From assembly GCA_016584305.1 (NCBI GenBank), contig JACEEZ010019081.1, positions 781,001-845,000 of the forward strand: a DNA stretch of 64,000 nucleotides. The letters are read 5' to 3'. The stretch comes from Chionoecetes opilio (lineage: Eukaryota; Arthropoda; Malacostraca; Decapoda; Majidae). The number at the start of each line of letters is the position of its first letter. Positions within the stretch are counted from its first letter, which is position 1. The position numbers and the translations under genes are program-made. Below, in pieces: positions 37,029 to 50,900 of the stretch. The notes under the pieces were generated by a model. That model did not search any database and was not told the origin of the DNA. It was given only the letters and a program-made list of their open reading frames with translations.

Positions 37029-40000
37029 GGTGTAGTAGTGCACTGCCGGGGGCCGCGGGGGGCCGGCCGCTGGGGGCCGCGTGGAGGGGGGAGAGGGGGG
37101 CCAGCTGTGAAAGGCTCTCAGCTGTTGCCACACGCCACTCTATTTTCAAATGAGAATTAAAACAGGAGCTAATTTAATTATTTTCCATCAATAGTAGCTC
37201 ACTCAGGCGTCATTCATATCAACAAACCTTGGAAAATATGTTTAAGAGAACGTACAGGCTGTATTGTTAACTGTGGCCCGTATTTGGTAATGCTTCAAAC
37301 CTGTGTCTTATCTTATCGTATGCAATAATCTTTGTTACAGAAGTATGTCAACGTTTATTCAGTATATAATGCATTCAATTACTATTCATAAATCCCTGTT
37401 GCATAACCCACTGGGGGATAGTAGCTCATCTTCACAACCACCAGCTGGCAGGCACCAGTGACCAGCCCCAAACGTAGCCCAGCCCCAGCCCCTGCCACAT
37501 GGGGGGTGTTACCGTGTTAGCCAGTAGTAGCTTACGCCGCAGTGAACACTATCAATAATTCTATCAATGGTTTACTATCGAGAATCCTTGGTAGTAGTAC
37601 AGTACAGCAGAGCCACGTGGGTGCTGCCTGGCCTGAAATACTGCACCATACGTACTTTATAATGGTTGTTATATGAACCAAGGTAAAGAGTCTGTCTCTT
37701 TACCTTGATATGAACGTTGTCTTGTCGAAATAACGGGAGTATAATGTACTCATGATCTAAATAGTAGATTAGATAATTATACTATTTAGGTCATAAATGT
37801 CTACTACTGCACCAATAACTATTTTTGGTTGATCGTGACTCCTTACCGTACGTATAGTGGGTCTTAACGGGCTAGTTAATATAATCCATGTGGATACTGC
37901 ATTATATCAATAAATTAAAGATCATGAAATAAAGCTTATCAGAGGGGTTAGCTTTATACAAAGTGATTATTTGACTTCTAACAAAGTAAATGCAGTTTAG
38001 AAGCTCGAGAAGACTGCTCGCCACCCACTCATTATCTTTTGCTGCCCATCATGTAGCTGGTAGTAATATAGTAAAAGAACCTGTAATGGTTGTTTGTGGT
38101 CCCAGATTTCTTTTGGCATCAGAGAGAGAGAGAGAGAGAGAGTCGGGGCAAAGAAGTAAAGGACCACAAGAGATATTTCAGCTGAAAAATGGTTTCGCAA
38201 TGTAAGAAAACTTAATGTTTGACTTTTTGTAGGGTAATAAAATAGATTCTGAAGGTACAATATGTAATATAAAAATCACTCTGGACCTAATATGTTATCA
38301 AAATATAATAAAAAAAAAACAATTATCACTCACTATACTACACATTTGATGAAATTGCAGTATCTAAATAAGACCAATGGCAAAAATGTATGCCCACATA
38401 AATATATACATAAATTATGACACTATATGCATATAAATATTTACACATAGAACATAAATAAAAATTAAAAAAACTCCAAAACTGATAGGGTGATGTATGT
38501 TAGCGGCGTAAACTATGTAATAGTGCTTGGTGAATGAACTTACTCTATTTCTTTTACTGATAACTGGATAAACTAGGCACTTTTGGGAGATTTTCATAAA
38601 TCCGATATTTGTTTTCACTGAACCCATCAGTGTCTTTGATATCAGGAAACATTAATCAACATTCCTTATGAGGCTCAACAGGGGAGTTACAACACTTAAC
38701 ATGTACATCAGATCCACATCATTACCTTCCATTACATCCATACATTCTGGTGACATATTGTCCATGGCACACAAACGATTGCAAGCTACAAATTACATTA
38801 TATTGAATACTTGAAATATTGTCGATATGTTATTGATGAATGAGACGTACGTTTTCATGACACAATACTGTTAATATCATATGCATAAATCCTTCCAAAA
38901 ATAATGACCATGAGAATTACTGGCCAATATTTCCACACAATCAAAGACATTCTGTATATGGACAGTGTAGTGAAGAAATAATCAGTGTGATATTCCATAA
39001 TTCCATAAAATATCATACAGCATCCTCATGCAGCATTTCATTATACTGTAGTATATATAATTGATGTTGAGCGTGGTAAAGATCATGTCATGAAAAAAAG
39101 GAAATTAGACTGCAATAGAAACTTTGGAACAATTCTCATCGCCAATGGTAGAATAGGGCTATATAGATTTAGAACAGACTTTTCCAAGGAATATGTATAT
39201 GACAGGAAACTCAACTGGATTTTTTTACCCTTAAGGAAATAATGTGTATAGGGAAGAGGCCACCCGTGCTGCATGAGTGTGATGGGGTGTTGCCTTGCAG
39301 GGATGTAAGGAGGGAGTAAAATTAATGAGAATACAATCAGAACTTCATCATCTTTTCAGAGAATTGCAAAAATTAGTCAAAAAGTCTAATAATTTTGTTT
39401 CTACGTAGTTTGTTGTTTTTGAAGTTTATGATGTTTTTCTAGATAGAGAATCCTTGGGTTTAAATTATACAAAGGAGTACTCGAACAAATAAGCTTTGAA
39501 GAATAAAGAGACAGAAAAAAAAGAAGTTTGGCAGACAATAGTTGGTTACAATTTAGTGATTTCCTGGAAAAAACTTTGCCAATCCTCAATCACACATTCT
39601 TCAAAGATCTTTGAAGAAGAAGAAGAAAGGAAACTGGGTTGATACTATTCAAAGTAATCTTCATATATTTTTTTCCATTCTTATATTGTTCTAGAAATAT
39701 ATGTATGACGCCGTTTCATTAGCTTTTGAATTTCAAAATAACATTATGTATTTGTTCATAGTAGAACACACACACTCATTCATACATTGGTTTTCTCTAA
39801 CTATATATCACAATCTTCAATCCTAATTTCTTAAGTAATAATATTTCATTAATTTACATTCAATCTTTATGAATACCTGACATATAATGTACATGAAACA
39901 CATACATACAATTTGAACATGGTAGAGGTAATTTGATGACCATATATTTTACATTTTAGGCCATACCTATGGTACAGTAAAAACTTATAATACTTATATT

Positions 40001-40447
40001 CTTTCAAAGGCACTGAGTGACAGTATAAACGTAATATGCTAGAAATCAAGGGATGAAATATGTAAGTATAACCTACCTGCTATGTTGTAGAGGCACAAAG
40101 TACAATTCGAAAGACAGCTCTGATTGTAAAGCTCCATGACGTGATTGCCCACTGCAAACAATAAAGTGCAAGAGCATAATTCACATGTTGAAGTAAGCGA
40201 CACCACTTCAGGAGAAAAATTCTTGAGTGAGGAATTTGTCAGGCTTTCCTCAACAAGAAATACTGTCTTACACAATGTTACCTGAAGTATGTTTGCATGC
40301 AATAAAGGTTATATAAGTAAGCATGGATCAATGTGTCCTGTTTTAAGTTTCTTATCCATGAGAGATGCACCATGTTGTCAAGGCATATTCGGGTGACTGC
40401 TTCATAGAACTCGAAAAAAGTCCTGTATATATAAAACTCCAGTTTGA

Positions 40448-40538
<91 letters not shown>

Positions 40539-40697
40539 TATATATATATATATATATAATGCCATTTACATCTAAATAAGTTTTTGCCGTGTGTGTGTGT
40601 AACATTATCTACCTGAACAATATTAATCAAAATATATTCCTGTATAAGCTTGATAATTGCAATAGAATAGAACATAGAATCTGAAATGCCATAGTTA
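37029..40697. other. Intergenic between GCSH 5' end and WASHC2 3' end
   Basis: The first 150 bp upstream of GCSH are GC-rich (ggggccgcgggg-type) and probably hold its promoter and 5' UTR. The rest is AT-rich, with a GA run at 38121-38142 and an AT microsatellite at 40449-40558. No further gene was recognised. Confidence 0.5.
40449..40558. repeat. AT dinucleotide microsatellite
   Basis: Long (AT)n, within about 250 bp of the WASHC2 stop codon, probably in its 3' UTR or just beyond. Confidence 0.95.
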
Positions 40698-43600
40698 CTA
40701 TTTTCCAAGACTTCCAAGGAGAGGGTCCTCAAATGGCTCGCTTGACTGCTTTAAGTTTCCCTTTAGCTTAGTTGTTGGTGCATTTCCCGATGCACTGGTC
40801 GTTTTCTTCTTAACTTGTCTCTTCGAGGTGAAGATACTGGCTGAAGAAGAAACAAAAATATTTATGGCACACACATCTAATTAAGGTAAGAGGCTGATAG
40901 TGAGGGTAGTACATACATAATTTTTACATCATCCACAAATAAGCTCACATTGAGAATCGTGAATTTTCTTGAATCAGTTGTGCAAAAAATTTCTAGTTTT
41001 GTGTAATATTGATTTGTCAAGTTGTAATAAACAGAATGTTATTTAATATCATGTTATCCCTTATTCTTATCTCCATTCATCCACCTTTTAAATAAGTGAA
41101 TAAGTGACACTGAATATTTAGAAAATTGAGAAGATAAATAGTTAATAGGATCTATAAGTTTTACAAATGACCGGTAATTTCCTAGGTTGATTGGTTTTCA
41201 TCTGTAGATTAGGCAGAAAAAAATGTTATTGTGTCATCTCATAAGATCATACATCTTACAAATCATAAAAAAAAAAAAAAATGCTGTAAAATTGGATGTC
41301 ATATACCTCATAGATGATAGAATATACATGTCATGTAATTGTGAGACGTGGCTAGAAACTCACGTTATGTAACTTACCATTATCATCACCATCATCATCA
41401 TCTTCAAATAAGGAGTGAGATTTTGAAGTCTTGCTTGCCATCTTGGAGGCACTTGTTGCACCTGAAGACATCGAGGACTTCCATGTGTCTTGCTTCTGTT
41501 TTCCCTCCCCAAACAAGTCCTCATCACTGTCACTACCTCCAAATAAAGAGCTGTTTTGTTTGGAGCTAGTTTTTGACACACTTTGGGCACTTTTGGTAGC
41601 ATTAAGCGCATCTTTCTTATCTACAGAAGTCACTTTTTTTTTCTCCGGTGAGACACCAACTGGGTCTTCAGTACTCTCAATGCTGTTTGATTCTTTGCTT
41701 GAGGTGACAGTCTGCCTGTTCACAGAGGCATCTTCCACTTTATTTTCTTTAACATCTGCCGGCACTTTTGTCTGCTCTTTGCCTGCTGGTGCATGTAGTA
41801 GTCTGTCATCAGGTTGATGCGATACAGTCTTACTCACGTCAGTTGTTGTGGCATGTGGATGTTCAACACTGCCTTCCATGGTTGATGCTGGAGACGGTGT
41901 TTCAGTGGTGGAGGAAGTGTCTTGGGTATTAGAGGGTTCAGATCTATCTACACTTCCTTTCTTAAGGAGTTTGCTTGGAGGCCGGCGCTTTATGCTACCT
42001 CTCGCTCTTGTCTGAAAGTAAAGCAATTCATTTTAATTTGATATTTTTGCCTGTGATTGCTATCAAACACTGCAATAAACAATCATCACAGTCTATAGTC
42101 ATACTGATATATTTGTATTTATATCTGAAGGGTTGTGAACCTCAGGTAAACAATGGGGAAATGCCATATTTTTTAGCATCTATGACACTCGGACATGTAA
42201 GACGCATTTCAATGTAGACTTGCAAAACTTTTTAGTTTACAAAAATAAGATATCAATACTTTCACCTATCTTACCAAGAACCTTTGTGGGTCTCTAAGGG
42301 ACAAATAGATAATTTTGACCATATATAAAAATAAGATATCAATACTTTCACCTATCTTACCAAGATCCTTTGTAGGTCTCTAAGGGACAAATAGATAATT
42401 TTGACCATATATAATGTGCATCTTTTCTTTCTAGAACAGGTACACATTAAGTTTACACTCAAAGCTCACTTACGGTTGTTTTAATGGCTTTATTTAATCA
42501 AGTCTTCCAATTTCTTAATGCACTGGAGTGGCCTGGCTTCAGTTTTTATAGCATGCATGTCATTCATTGGCTCATTGATTAATTTAGGCCAGGAAAGGAT
42601 TACCCCTAAATACATGTAATTAAATGTATGTTATAAAGAACGAATGCTATTAAAAATGCTGTCTTGAAACCAATTACATATGCTGTGAATACTTAACTAT
42701 GCATCCTATAAAAGACTACATAAACATACATAACATTATAAAGTTTACCTTATTCAGACTTTGTAACACATTGCTGTGTGTGGCAGGATCATCAAAACTG
42801 ACACTGTTTTCATCTCCACCTGATTTTGATTCATGTGGATCAGGAGCAAAGACGGGTGGGAAGGTGATGGGTGAAACTGGACTCACAGGTATTACTGGCT
42901 TGGAATCTGCTATGCTCTTCTCCGTGGAAGTTATGGATTTTTGGGTTCCTGCTGGTTCTGTGGGTGTGTCCTCTTCACTGCTATCACTCTCAGGTGCCAA
43001 CATGCTTTTTCTCTGTAGTACCTTTGCAAATAGCTCACTACCTCCTATGCCGCCACTACCAAACATGGACACTCCCCCAATAGGTGGCTTCTTTCTAGGT
43101 TTAATCTCTTTGTTGGTCATTTCTTCTCTGCTTTCATCTTCAGATTTATCAGACTTTAACTTCTGTTGATCAACTTCAATATCATTAGATTTTCTAGGTT
43201 CACTATCCATGGGTTTAGATTCAGGTATTTGCACTTTATCTGGTTCTTGTTTTTTGGAAACCATTTTTTTTTCTGCCTCCTCTGGTAGTAATGGAGGACT
43301 TTGTCTGCTGAACATACGACCAGTAGTTGATTTTGAATTGCCTGTGTTGTTACCAAATATGTCATCGTCACTATCATCAAATACAGAAGTTTTACCTTCA
43401 AGGACTGAATCTTGAACATCATCAAAGATGTTATTTTTTATTTCTTGTTTGTCTTCTCCAGGTTCAAGCAAGGTCTTCCGTTTACTAATTTGTGCTGCAA
43501 GTTCTTTCCCACCAAATAATGCGACACCTCCAACGGGTGGCTTAGTAACACCTTTTGATTCCTGTGTTGCCATACCACTGGGGGTACTCTGAGAGGGTAG

Positions 43601-46600
43601 TGGGCTGGGAGGCGAGGTTTTTTCATTCAAAGAGTCAGAATCTTCCTTCAGTAATCTAGAAGCTAAAGGGTCAACAGCATCTCCTGACACCATACTGGAA
43701 GTTCCGGCATTGGCTTCAGATTGTTCAGCAGGTTTCAAAGGGCCGTGTGAATTTTCCTTTTTTGGGGAGCCATTTGGTTTATCTAATCTTTCTGGGACAC
43801 CAAATAAATCCTCTGTAGAGTCAAATATATTATCATCCTTACCATCAGTGCCAATACTGGTATGATTTTGTGTAACTGACTTTGATAGTTCTTCAGAAAA
43901 ATTGTCCCTTTGATCAAATATTTCACCTTGCTTTGGTTCAGTATCTGGTGTCTGTGAAATAGGCTTGAAAGTATTGTCAGGAGGAGAAAGGAAGATTTCT
44001 TTACTTTCTTCCATCTCAGAATGACTTGTGTCTTGACTACTTATTACTGCAGCAGTCTTTGTGTCAAGCTTCGGTTCTTCTACGGACTGTGAGACTTCTG
44101 TTTTCACCTTACTTGCCTCAGGTGTTGGTATTTGTGAGGAATTTTTGGGAAGACTAATTGAGGAAAAGATATCTTCATCTGACGTAGCACTGAACAAACT
44201 TGAAGATACTGATTCTTTTGCATTTCCTTCACGATCCACATTGATGGATCTCTTTATATCAGCATCATTTTGTGCACCAGATTGCGTCACTCCTTTGCTT
44301 GCTGGCTCTGCATGATTGGTATTGGAGCGGGGCGGCAGCGGGGGTGGATCTGTCATAAAGGCCGAGGCATGGCTGGCTTTGTGAGAAGAATTTGAGATAG
44401 ATGAAAATATGTCATCATCATCATCATCACTGGGAGAACTGAAAAGGGAAATATTAGACTTTGGAGGGTCAGAAATAGTGATTGGCTGTGATGGGGTTGG
44501 GTTATCAGGTGGTGTGAATAATGGAGGCGGCCTGGATGCCTTCACTGCTTCCCTTGTGGCGGCTTCTGGTATCGTCTCGGCTGGCTTCTTTTGGTTCACC
44601 TCTGGACTTCTTAACAATGGTTCGCCTCTTGGTAATGAGACATCTTTGTTCTTTACTGCAGTGGGTATGCCAAATATGTCATCCTCCTCATCAGAAAACA
44701 ACCCCGCTGTTGAATCAATTACAGTATCTTTCCCATCCAATTTAGAAGCAGATTCTTTATCTATGTGGCTTATTTTTTCTTCAGCCTTAGTTATATTTAC
44801 AGAAGGGGATGGCACTGTGTTTGAATGGGTCTTCTCAACATCATTAGTAACAACGGCAGGTTTTCTTACAAGTGTATCAAACAAGTTCTCGTCTTCATCC
44901 GAATCAAATAAGCCACCTTTGACTGGCATCTTAACCTGTGCAGGCTTCTGAGGTGCTCGCTCCACTGGCTTGGCTGGAGGGGGCACAGGCACAGGGTCTT
45001 TGGTGCGGAGGTCTTCATCATGCCCGTCATCTGAAGACTCTTCATCTGAGGACTGCTGGCGGCGAAGGGCAGAAGTAATGGCTGCTCCAAAGATGCTCAC
45101 ACCTCCAGCGGGAACCTTAAAATGATGATGAAATGTAAGTGTTTAGTAAAGTAAGTTAGTTAATTAAGTAAAGTTAGTAAGTAAGTAAGTAAATGTAAAA
45201 TGCATTAAAATCTATTGGTAGTGACAGAGGAAAATTTAGGCATGTCAAAACTTCTGAATACTATTTCTATAAACATTACTATGATATCATGCAAATAACA
45301 ATGAATTTCCTGGGAATGGAATCCTAACCTTCCTTGCTGGTGCCTTGGGTAGAGGGGGAGGCTCTTCATGATCTTCTCTGCTATTTTTGGGACCTGAAAA
45401 CCAATCGTGAACAATAGAACAAACCAATACCAATGTATAATATTATGTGATCAAGTGGTAGGTATGGGGTGACGTACATCCCTATAACAAATAATCTGCA
45501 TGGACAAATTTCATAAAACTCGGACATGTCTGAGTAATATGAGACCTCAAATATATCATGAGTTGCTGGTTTATAATAAACATAAAAGGATCTGAAAGTA
45601 GATGAATGAAACTAATGACAAATAGCTAGTGACGAATATTATATTCAATACTACATTTCTATCCATCAGTTAATGAGGCGCCCCAGTACTAACCCTGTGT
45701 TGGCGTGGGCCCTGAGAACAGTGGTGAGTCATCGTCGCTGGAGAAAAGGCCGCCGGAGCTGGACACCTGTGGCTCACCCTGGCTGTGCTGGATCTCGTTT
45801 GTAGATTTTCCTGCAACAGATTTTTCTTGTATAGCAAGTAAACAAAACACTTAAATAGACATACATGCACTGTACCATTTACAAGAAGGCTTAAGACTGG
45901 AGGTGATGTGGATTTTATAATTTTCTAGTTTTTGGAAACATGACCTAATATGCATGTGAAATATAAACTCCATATAATGGTTGTACATCAATATATTTAC
46001 ATCATTTTTGATGGGGAAAACCCAACACTCACCTGAGGCCGCTGGTTTGCTGGAGAACAGGTCTCCCTCATCCTCCGAGTCACTGGCAAACAAATTGTTC
46101 TCCTTCTTCCTGGACTTGTGAGGGTCTGGCGCCGTGACTGGCGTGGCATCGGGCATGGCTCTGACATTCTCCACGCCTGCTAAATAAAGTGGGCCATTTG
46201 ACCAAACCTTGACTTTCAATCTTCTCTTGAAAGATTAATTAGATTCAAATGTAAAAATGAGCAATGTATCACATCAGATCCAGAGTATGAGTAATTTATG
46301 GTAAAACTGCTAGAATAATTATTGTCTTGTGTACAGTACGTATGGATAATTCTCTTTTCTCAGTCATATTGGCAGATACCAGTTAAAAGGGCCTTGCAAA
46401 TACCTGATGGAATGAGAGAGTCAGGGGTTTTGGCGCTCCCGTGGGAGGTCGACGGCTGCCTGCGACCCTCAAACAATCCAGATGATCTTTGTTGCTTGCC
46501 AAACAACCCCTCATCCTCTTCACTGTCTGAGTCCGGTGCTGCTAATGATCATAGATAAAAAAAAATATTAAAAAATTTCTTTTCCTTATATTTCTCATAC

Positions 46601-47818
46601 AATTTTGAAATATATACATGTAGCTACCTCTATATTCACTGCATGTCATAAATGGAGTTGAAGGTGACAATGATACAAATCTTATGAACCAATACCTGAC
46701 AAATTCATTTTTCAACAAACCAAAACAAAGCAAAAGGGACATTTCTGATAATTGTTATTTCATTTTTGGGAAAAAAATTGTAAGAACATAAGAACATAAG
46801 AAAATAAGGAAGCTACAAGAGGCCGTGAGACCTACGTACACGAGGTAGTTCTTGAAAAGAACTGAATTTAACCACTGAAAGAAGTGGCTTATATAAGAAA
46901 AAAATGTAGGACAATCTTTTTCTGTACATGCAAAGGAATCATCAAACAAAATTGAGAAGAAATAGTCGCTGTGGAAAAGTTCCCAGAAATTCATCCTATC
47001 CATTTTAGAAACCATATATAATAAGTATTGGATAGACAGGTATGTATCTTAAATGACTCTTGTCTAACAGATATATAAAATATAAATGTCTATATAGTTT
47101 ATCTGTGTAGTATCCGTATACTATAGCTGGAAACTATGATTCGGGAAAAAAAGGCAAGAAGAGTGTACAGAGGTCAGAAAAGCTGAATTAGTCTGGCTTG
47201 CTTAAGAAGTGATTGATGTATGAAATTTATGGAGCATATGTGAACCTCTCATTCCTTTTGTAAACCATGTTGTGCCCTTGGTTTAAGTATTGCTGCAAAG
47301 GAGAACACTGGGTACTGAGGCTAGATATTGCAATCTGGGAGGAAATCCTGGTGATATGTGGGTATAGTTGATTGTGATGTGCTGCGTTTTCCATTTTACT
47401 AAATTTTCAACTATCTTGGTTATGTGGTGGAGTAAATGTAGATGCAGTTCATGAGGATAGTATTACCTGTTCTCCTGCTGTTGACATGGGTCGTGGGTGT
47501 AGTGGTGCCCGCAGTGTTTTTCTGTGAGAAGATGTTGCCCACCTGAAATAAAACAATAGTGTGAGTGTCTGAAAATTATATCCTTGGCAAATAACAGCAT
47601 GGCAAAATGTTACCATTATACTGAAACTTATGAAATGTAATTATGTCAACGTCCAGTCAATTTTGTGATGGTAGAGGGTATTCACACAATAAAAGGATTA
47701 AAACTAGGAGGGGGGGGGGGGGGCACTCAGTAGAGCGCATACCTCCGCCCGAATATAAAAAAGTAAAAAAAAAAAGTAAAAAAAAAAGAAAAAAAAAGAA
47801 TAAATTATATATACACAC

Positions 47819-47907
<89 letters not shown>

Positions 47908-50900
47908 ATATATATATATGCACTCAGTATGAGCGCATACCTCCGGCCGAATACTTCATCAATTGGTTGCCATGGCAACAGTTGTCAATAGATTTCATCG
48001 AAAATTAAATCAGTTCTTCCTTATACCAAATAGACTTGGTATACCGAGTTTGGTCCAAATCTATTCATAACTTTTCGAGAAATCCTGTACACTAACAGAC
48101 AGATAAACAGACAGATCGGGGTGGAAACATAACTCCTCCAACTTCGTCGGCGGAGGTAAAAAGAAGAATGGCACATTCTGGGTAAACCAAAATACTGTGG
48201 ATAATGCATCAAGAATGAAACCTCCCATCTTATAAGGGATCACCCTCTTGCACCTCAACCATCTACTCTACTCTTGTATCTCCTCCTTGATGACTCATTG
48301 TCTCCTGTGATCCGCAGGGTGTTACAATCTACCATACATAATACTCTAGAATCAATGTTTTTATCTTCATTCCTAAGCTCACCAAACCATTCACTCTCAT
48401 CACTCTTGCTCTCCATTATGTCCATCGCCTTACTTTTATTTATATTCACTTTCAATTTCTCCAACAAACAAGACAACAAAAATCTCTCCCCAATTTCTGC
48501 AAATCTTTCAATCTTTTTGCTGTCAATAACTAGTGACAATACTCTAAATTAAGCTTTGCTGCACCTCAGTTATGATGGTGACACAGCATGAAGTTGTGCA
48601 TAACTGTACATACTGCAGTTCCCTTCAGCAATTTCTTGTTTGTCATGCTTGTGACAATTTTTGTTGCCACAACTGCTAATAGTCTCATGAAAACTTTTCC
48701 TATTATACCATTCATCATCATAGTTTTCTGTATTACTGATCATGTTCTTCATTCCATCATTATCATAAACATTCTTTTACGACAATAATCTTTAGGATTC
48801 TCATAATCATCATTATAAATCTATCTTCACCTTTGATCAATGATTATTTATTCTTAAAAATGAAAGCAGTAAACATTTATGCAAGATATTCTCAATGCTT
48901 AAGTTGCATTGGATTGCTGAGGAGTCAGCAGTTGTCTAAATATCTCGGAATAAAAGCTACATTTTAATCTGTCTTGGCTGAGATTGGAGATTTTCCTCAG
49001 CAGAAAATCCCTATCTTACTTGAATAACCTAACCATGTCACTGACTGCATCCACTCACACCTGTCATTAAATATTAACCATGATGAAATAGCATACTGTC
49101 AAGCATCATGGAGATACTTACAATGAGCCAGGTGAGCACCAGCACACCCACAGCTACAATGAAATAGCTAATCATGGTGGATCTTCTTGGTGAGCCTTGC
49201 GACCCAACCACAGGCAAACAGGATGACACAGATCACTGCCATACCAATATCAAAATCCAACAGAATATCTCCACTTGAGATTAAGTGATGTTGATATTTC
49301 TGTACAGTGAGATCAATAAATCAGATATCAAATTCATGATGACGGATAAATAGTGTTGCAAACAGTGTTATAATGGAACAACAACCCAGTAGCCCTGGTA
49401 GTGCCTGCAAGACTGTGTTCCAAGTCACACCAGCTATGACACCGGATGTGCTGGCTGCCACAAGTGCCATTTACTTATTCATTATGTTTTCCTGATGAAG
49501 CAATAATATCAACATCAATGTTTAATAAGGTTGGTTTTATTGCCATTATGTGTATTTACTAAAACCCGCTACCTGATGTCTTATAAGCATCACACATCCC
49601 AGGCTAAGGAATGCACACACGAATGGCAACTCACCTTCAAGAGGAAGTACTGAGATAAGAGACTCCACCCTTAAGCTGGCCTAGATAAGCAGCACACCAC
49701 ATAGAAGGATCATGCAAGCCAATACACCATACTCAGCCTAGGGATTATTATACAGACGTCCTTCACATCACATCACATCAGACAGGAGTGAAAAAAAAGA
49801 AATGGCACTTTCATTAAAGACAATGTTTCTACTAACCATCAGTACACAAAAAAATAAAAATATATATAAATAAATCAATAAATAAACAAAATAAAATAAG
49901 ATTAAATAAACGAATAAAAATGAAAATTAATATATAAATTAAAAAAATATCAAATAAATGAGTTTTGCTTTCTTGTTACCTTCTAGAAAGTAAAATAAAA
50001 ACTCCTCCACTCATTGTCACCCACATTACTCTATTTCTTTTCACTCATCAAACAAGTTCCAGTCTGCCATCTTTACCTGGTTCAGATTACTCATATATTG
50101 ACCCATATGTCTCTCCCCTAAGAATTTGGTGTTTTGGGGACAGAAAGCAATAAGTGAATTCTATTGCAATGATATCACTGCATTCTATTCATTGCATTAT
50201 ATTACCGAGTACCTACATGCTTGAGTGTGGCTGTCATCAAACTGCAGGGCTTTTTCATTTATTTATTAATTTTCATTTTTATTTGTTTATTTCATCTTAT
50301 TTTATTTTGCTTATTTATTGATTGGTTTATATAATGGTATGGTAGACTTGGATGAGATCTTCGGGGATAAAATGTTCCCAGGACATCATCACTATGCTAT
50401 CTGGGGTTCTCTGGCTTCTGTTTGTAGTTCGTAGTGATGGCTAGTCATTGCTCAGGGTGAATAATGTTGGCGATTTCTGTTGTCTAACTAACCACTTATC
50501 ATGTTAATGCAAATCTGTAATGGTCATTCATCCTGTTTTTGAATGGATGTTTTCCCTGAAATATTAATTAAAGTCTTCTTTTTTTTACGAGGCAAAAAAT
50601 CCTGACCCCTTGCTGCTTACTGACTGATATTTGATGCCAGGAAAAGGGAATACTATGCTTCTTCTAAATTTCAGCTGTATTTTATCATAGTTAACCATAT
50701 TATCAGGTAAACAGAGGCATCATTTTAAGCATAAGACCTTAAGATAGAATGGAATTTTTGCCTTGTTAAAAAAAATAGACTATAGTGTCTTGCTTCCAGA
50801 CCCAAACACAGCAACTCTGTCCAGCTAAAGACACTGCACACCGAATAACTGACGAATGAGACTAAGTAAATACATCCCAATTGACGCTCATCAGACCAAC

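Noticed and set aside
43156..44951. Plus-strand frames opposite the large WASHC2 exon (up to 180 codons)
   Set aside because: Mirror translations of the acidic, serine-rich coding exon; they show only Ser/Leu-rich composition.
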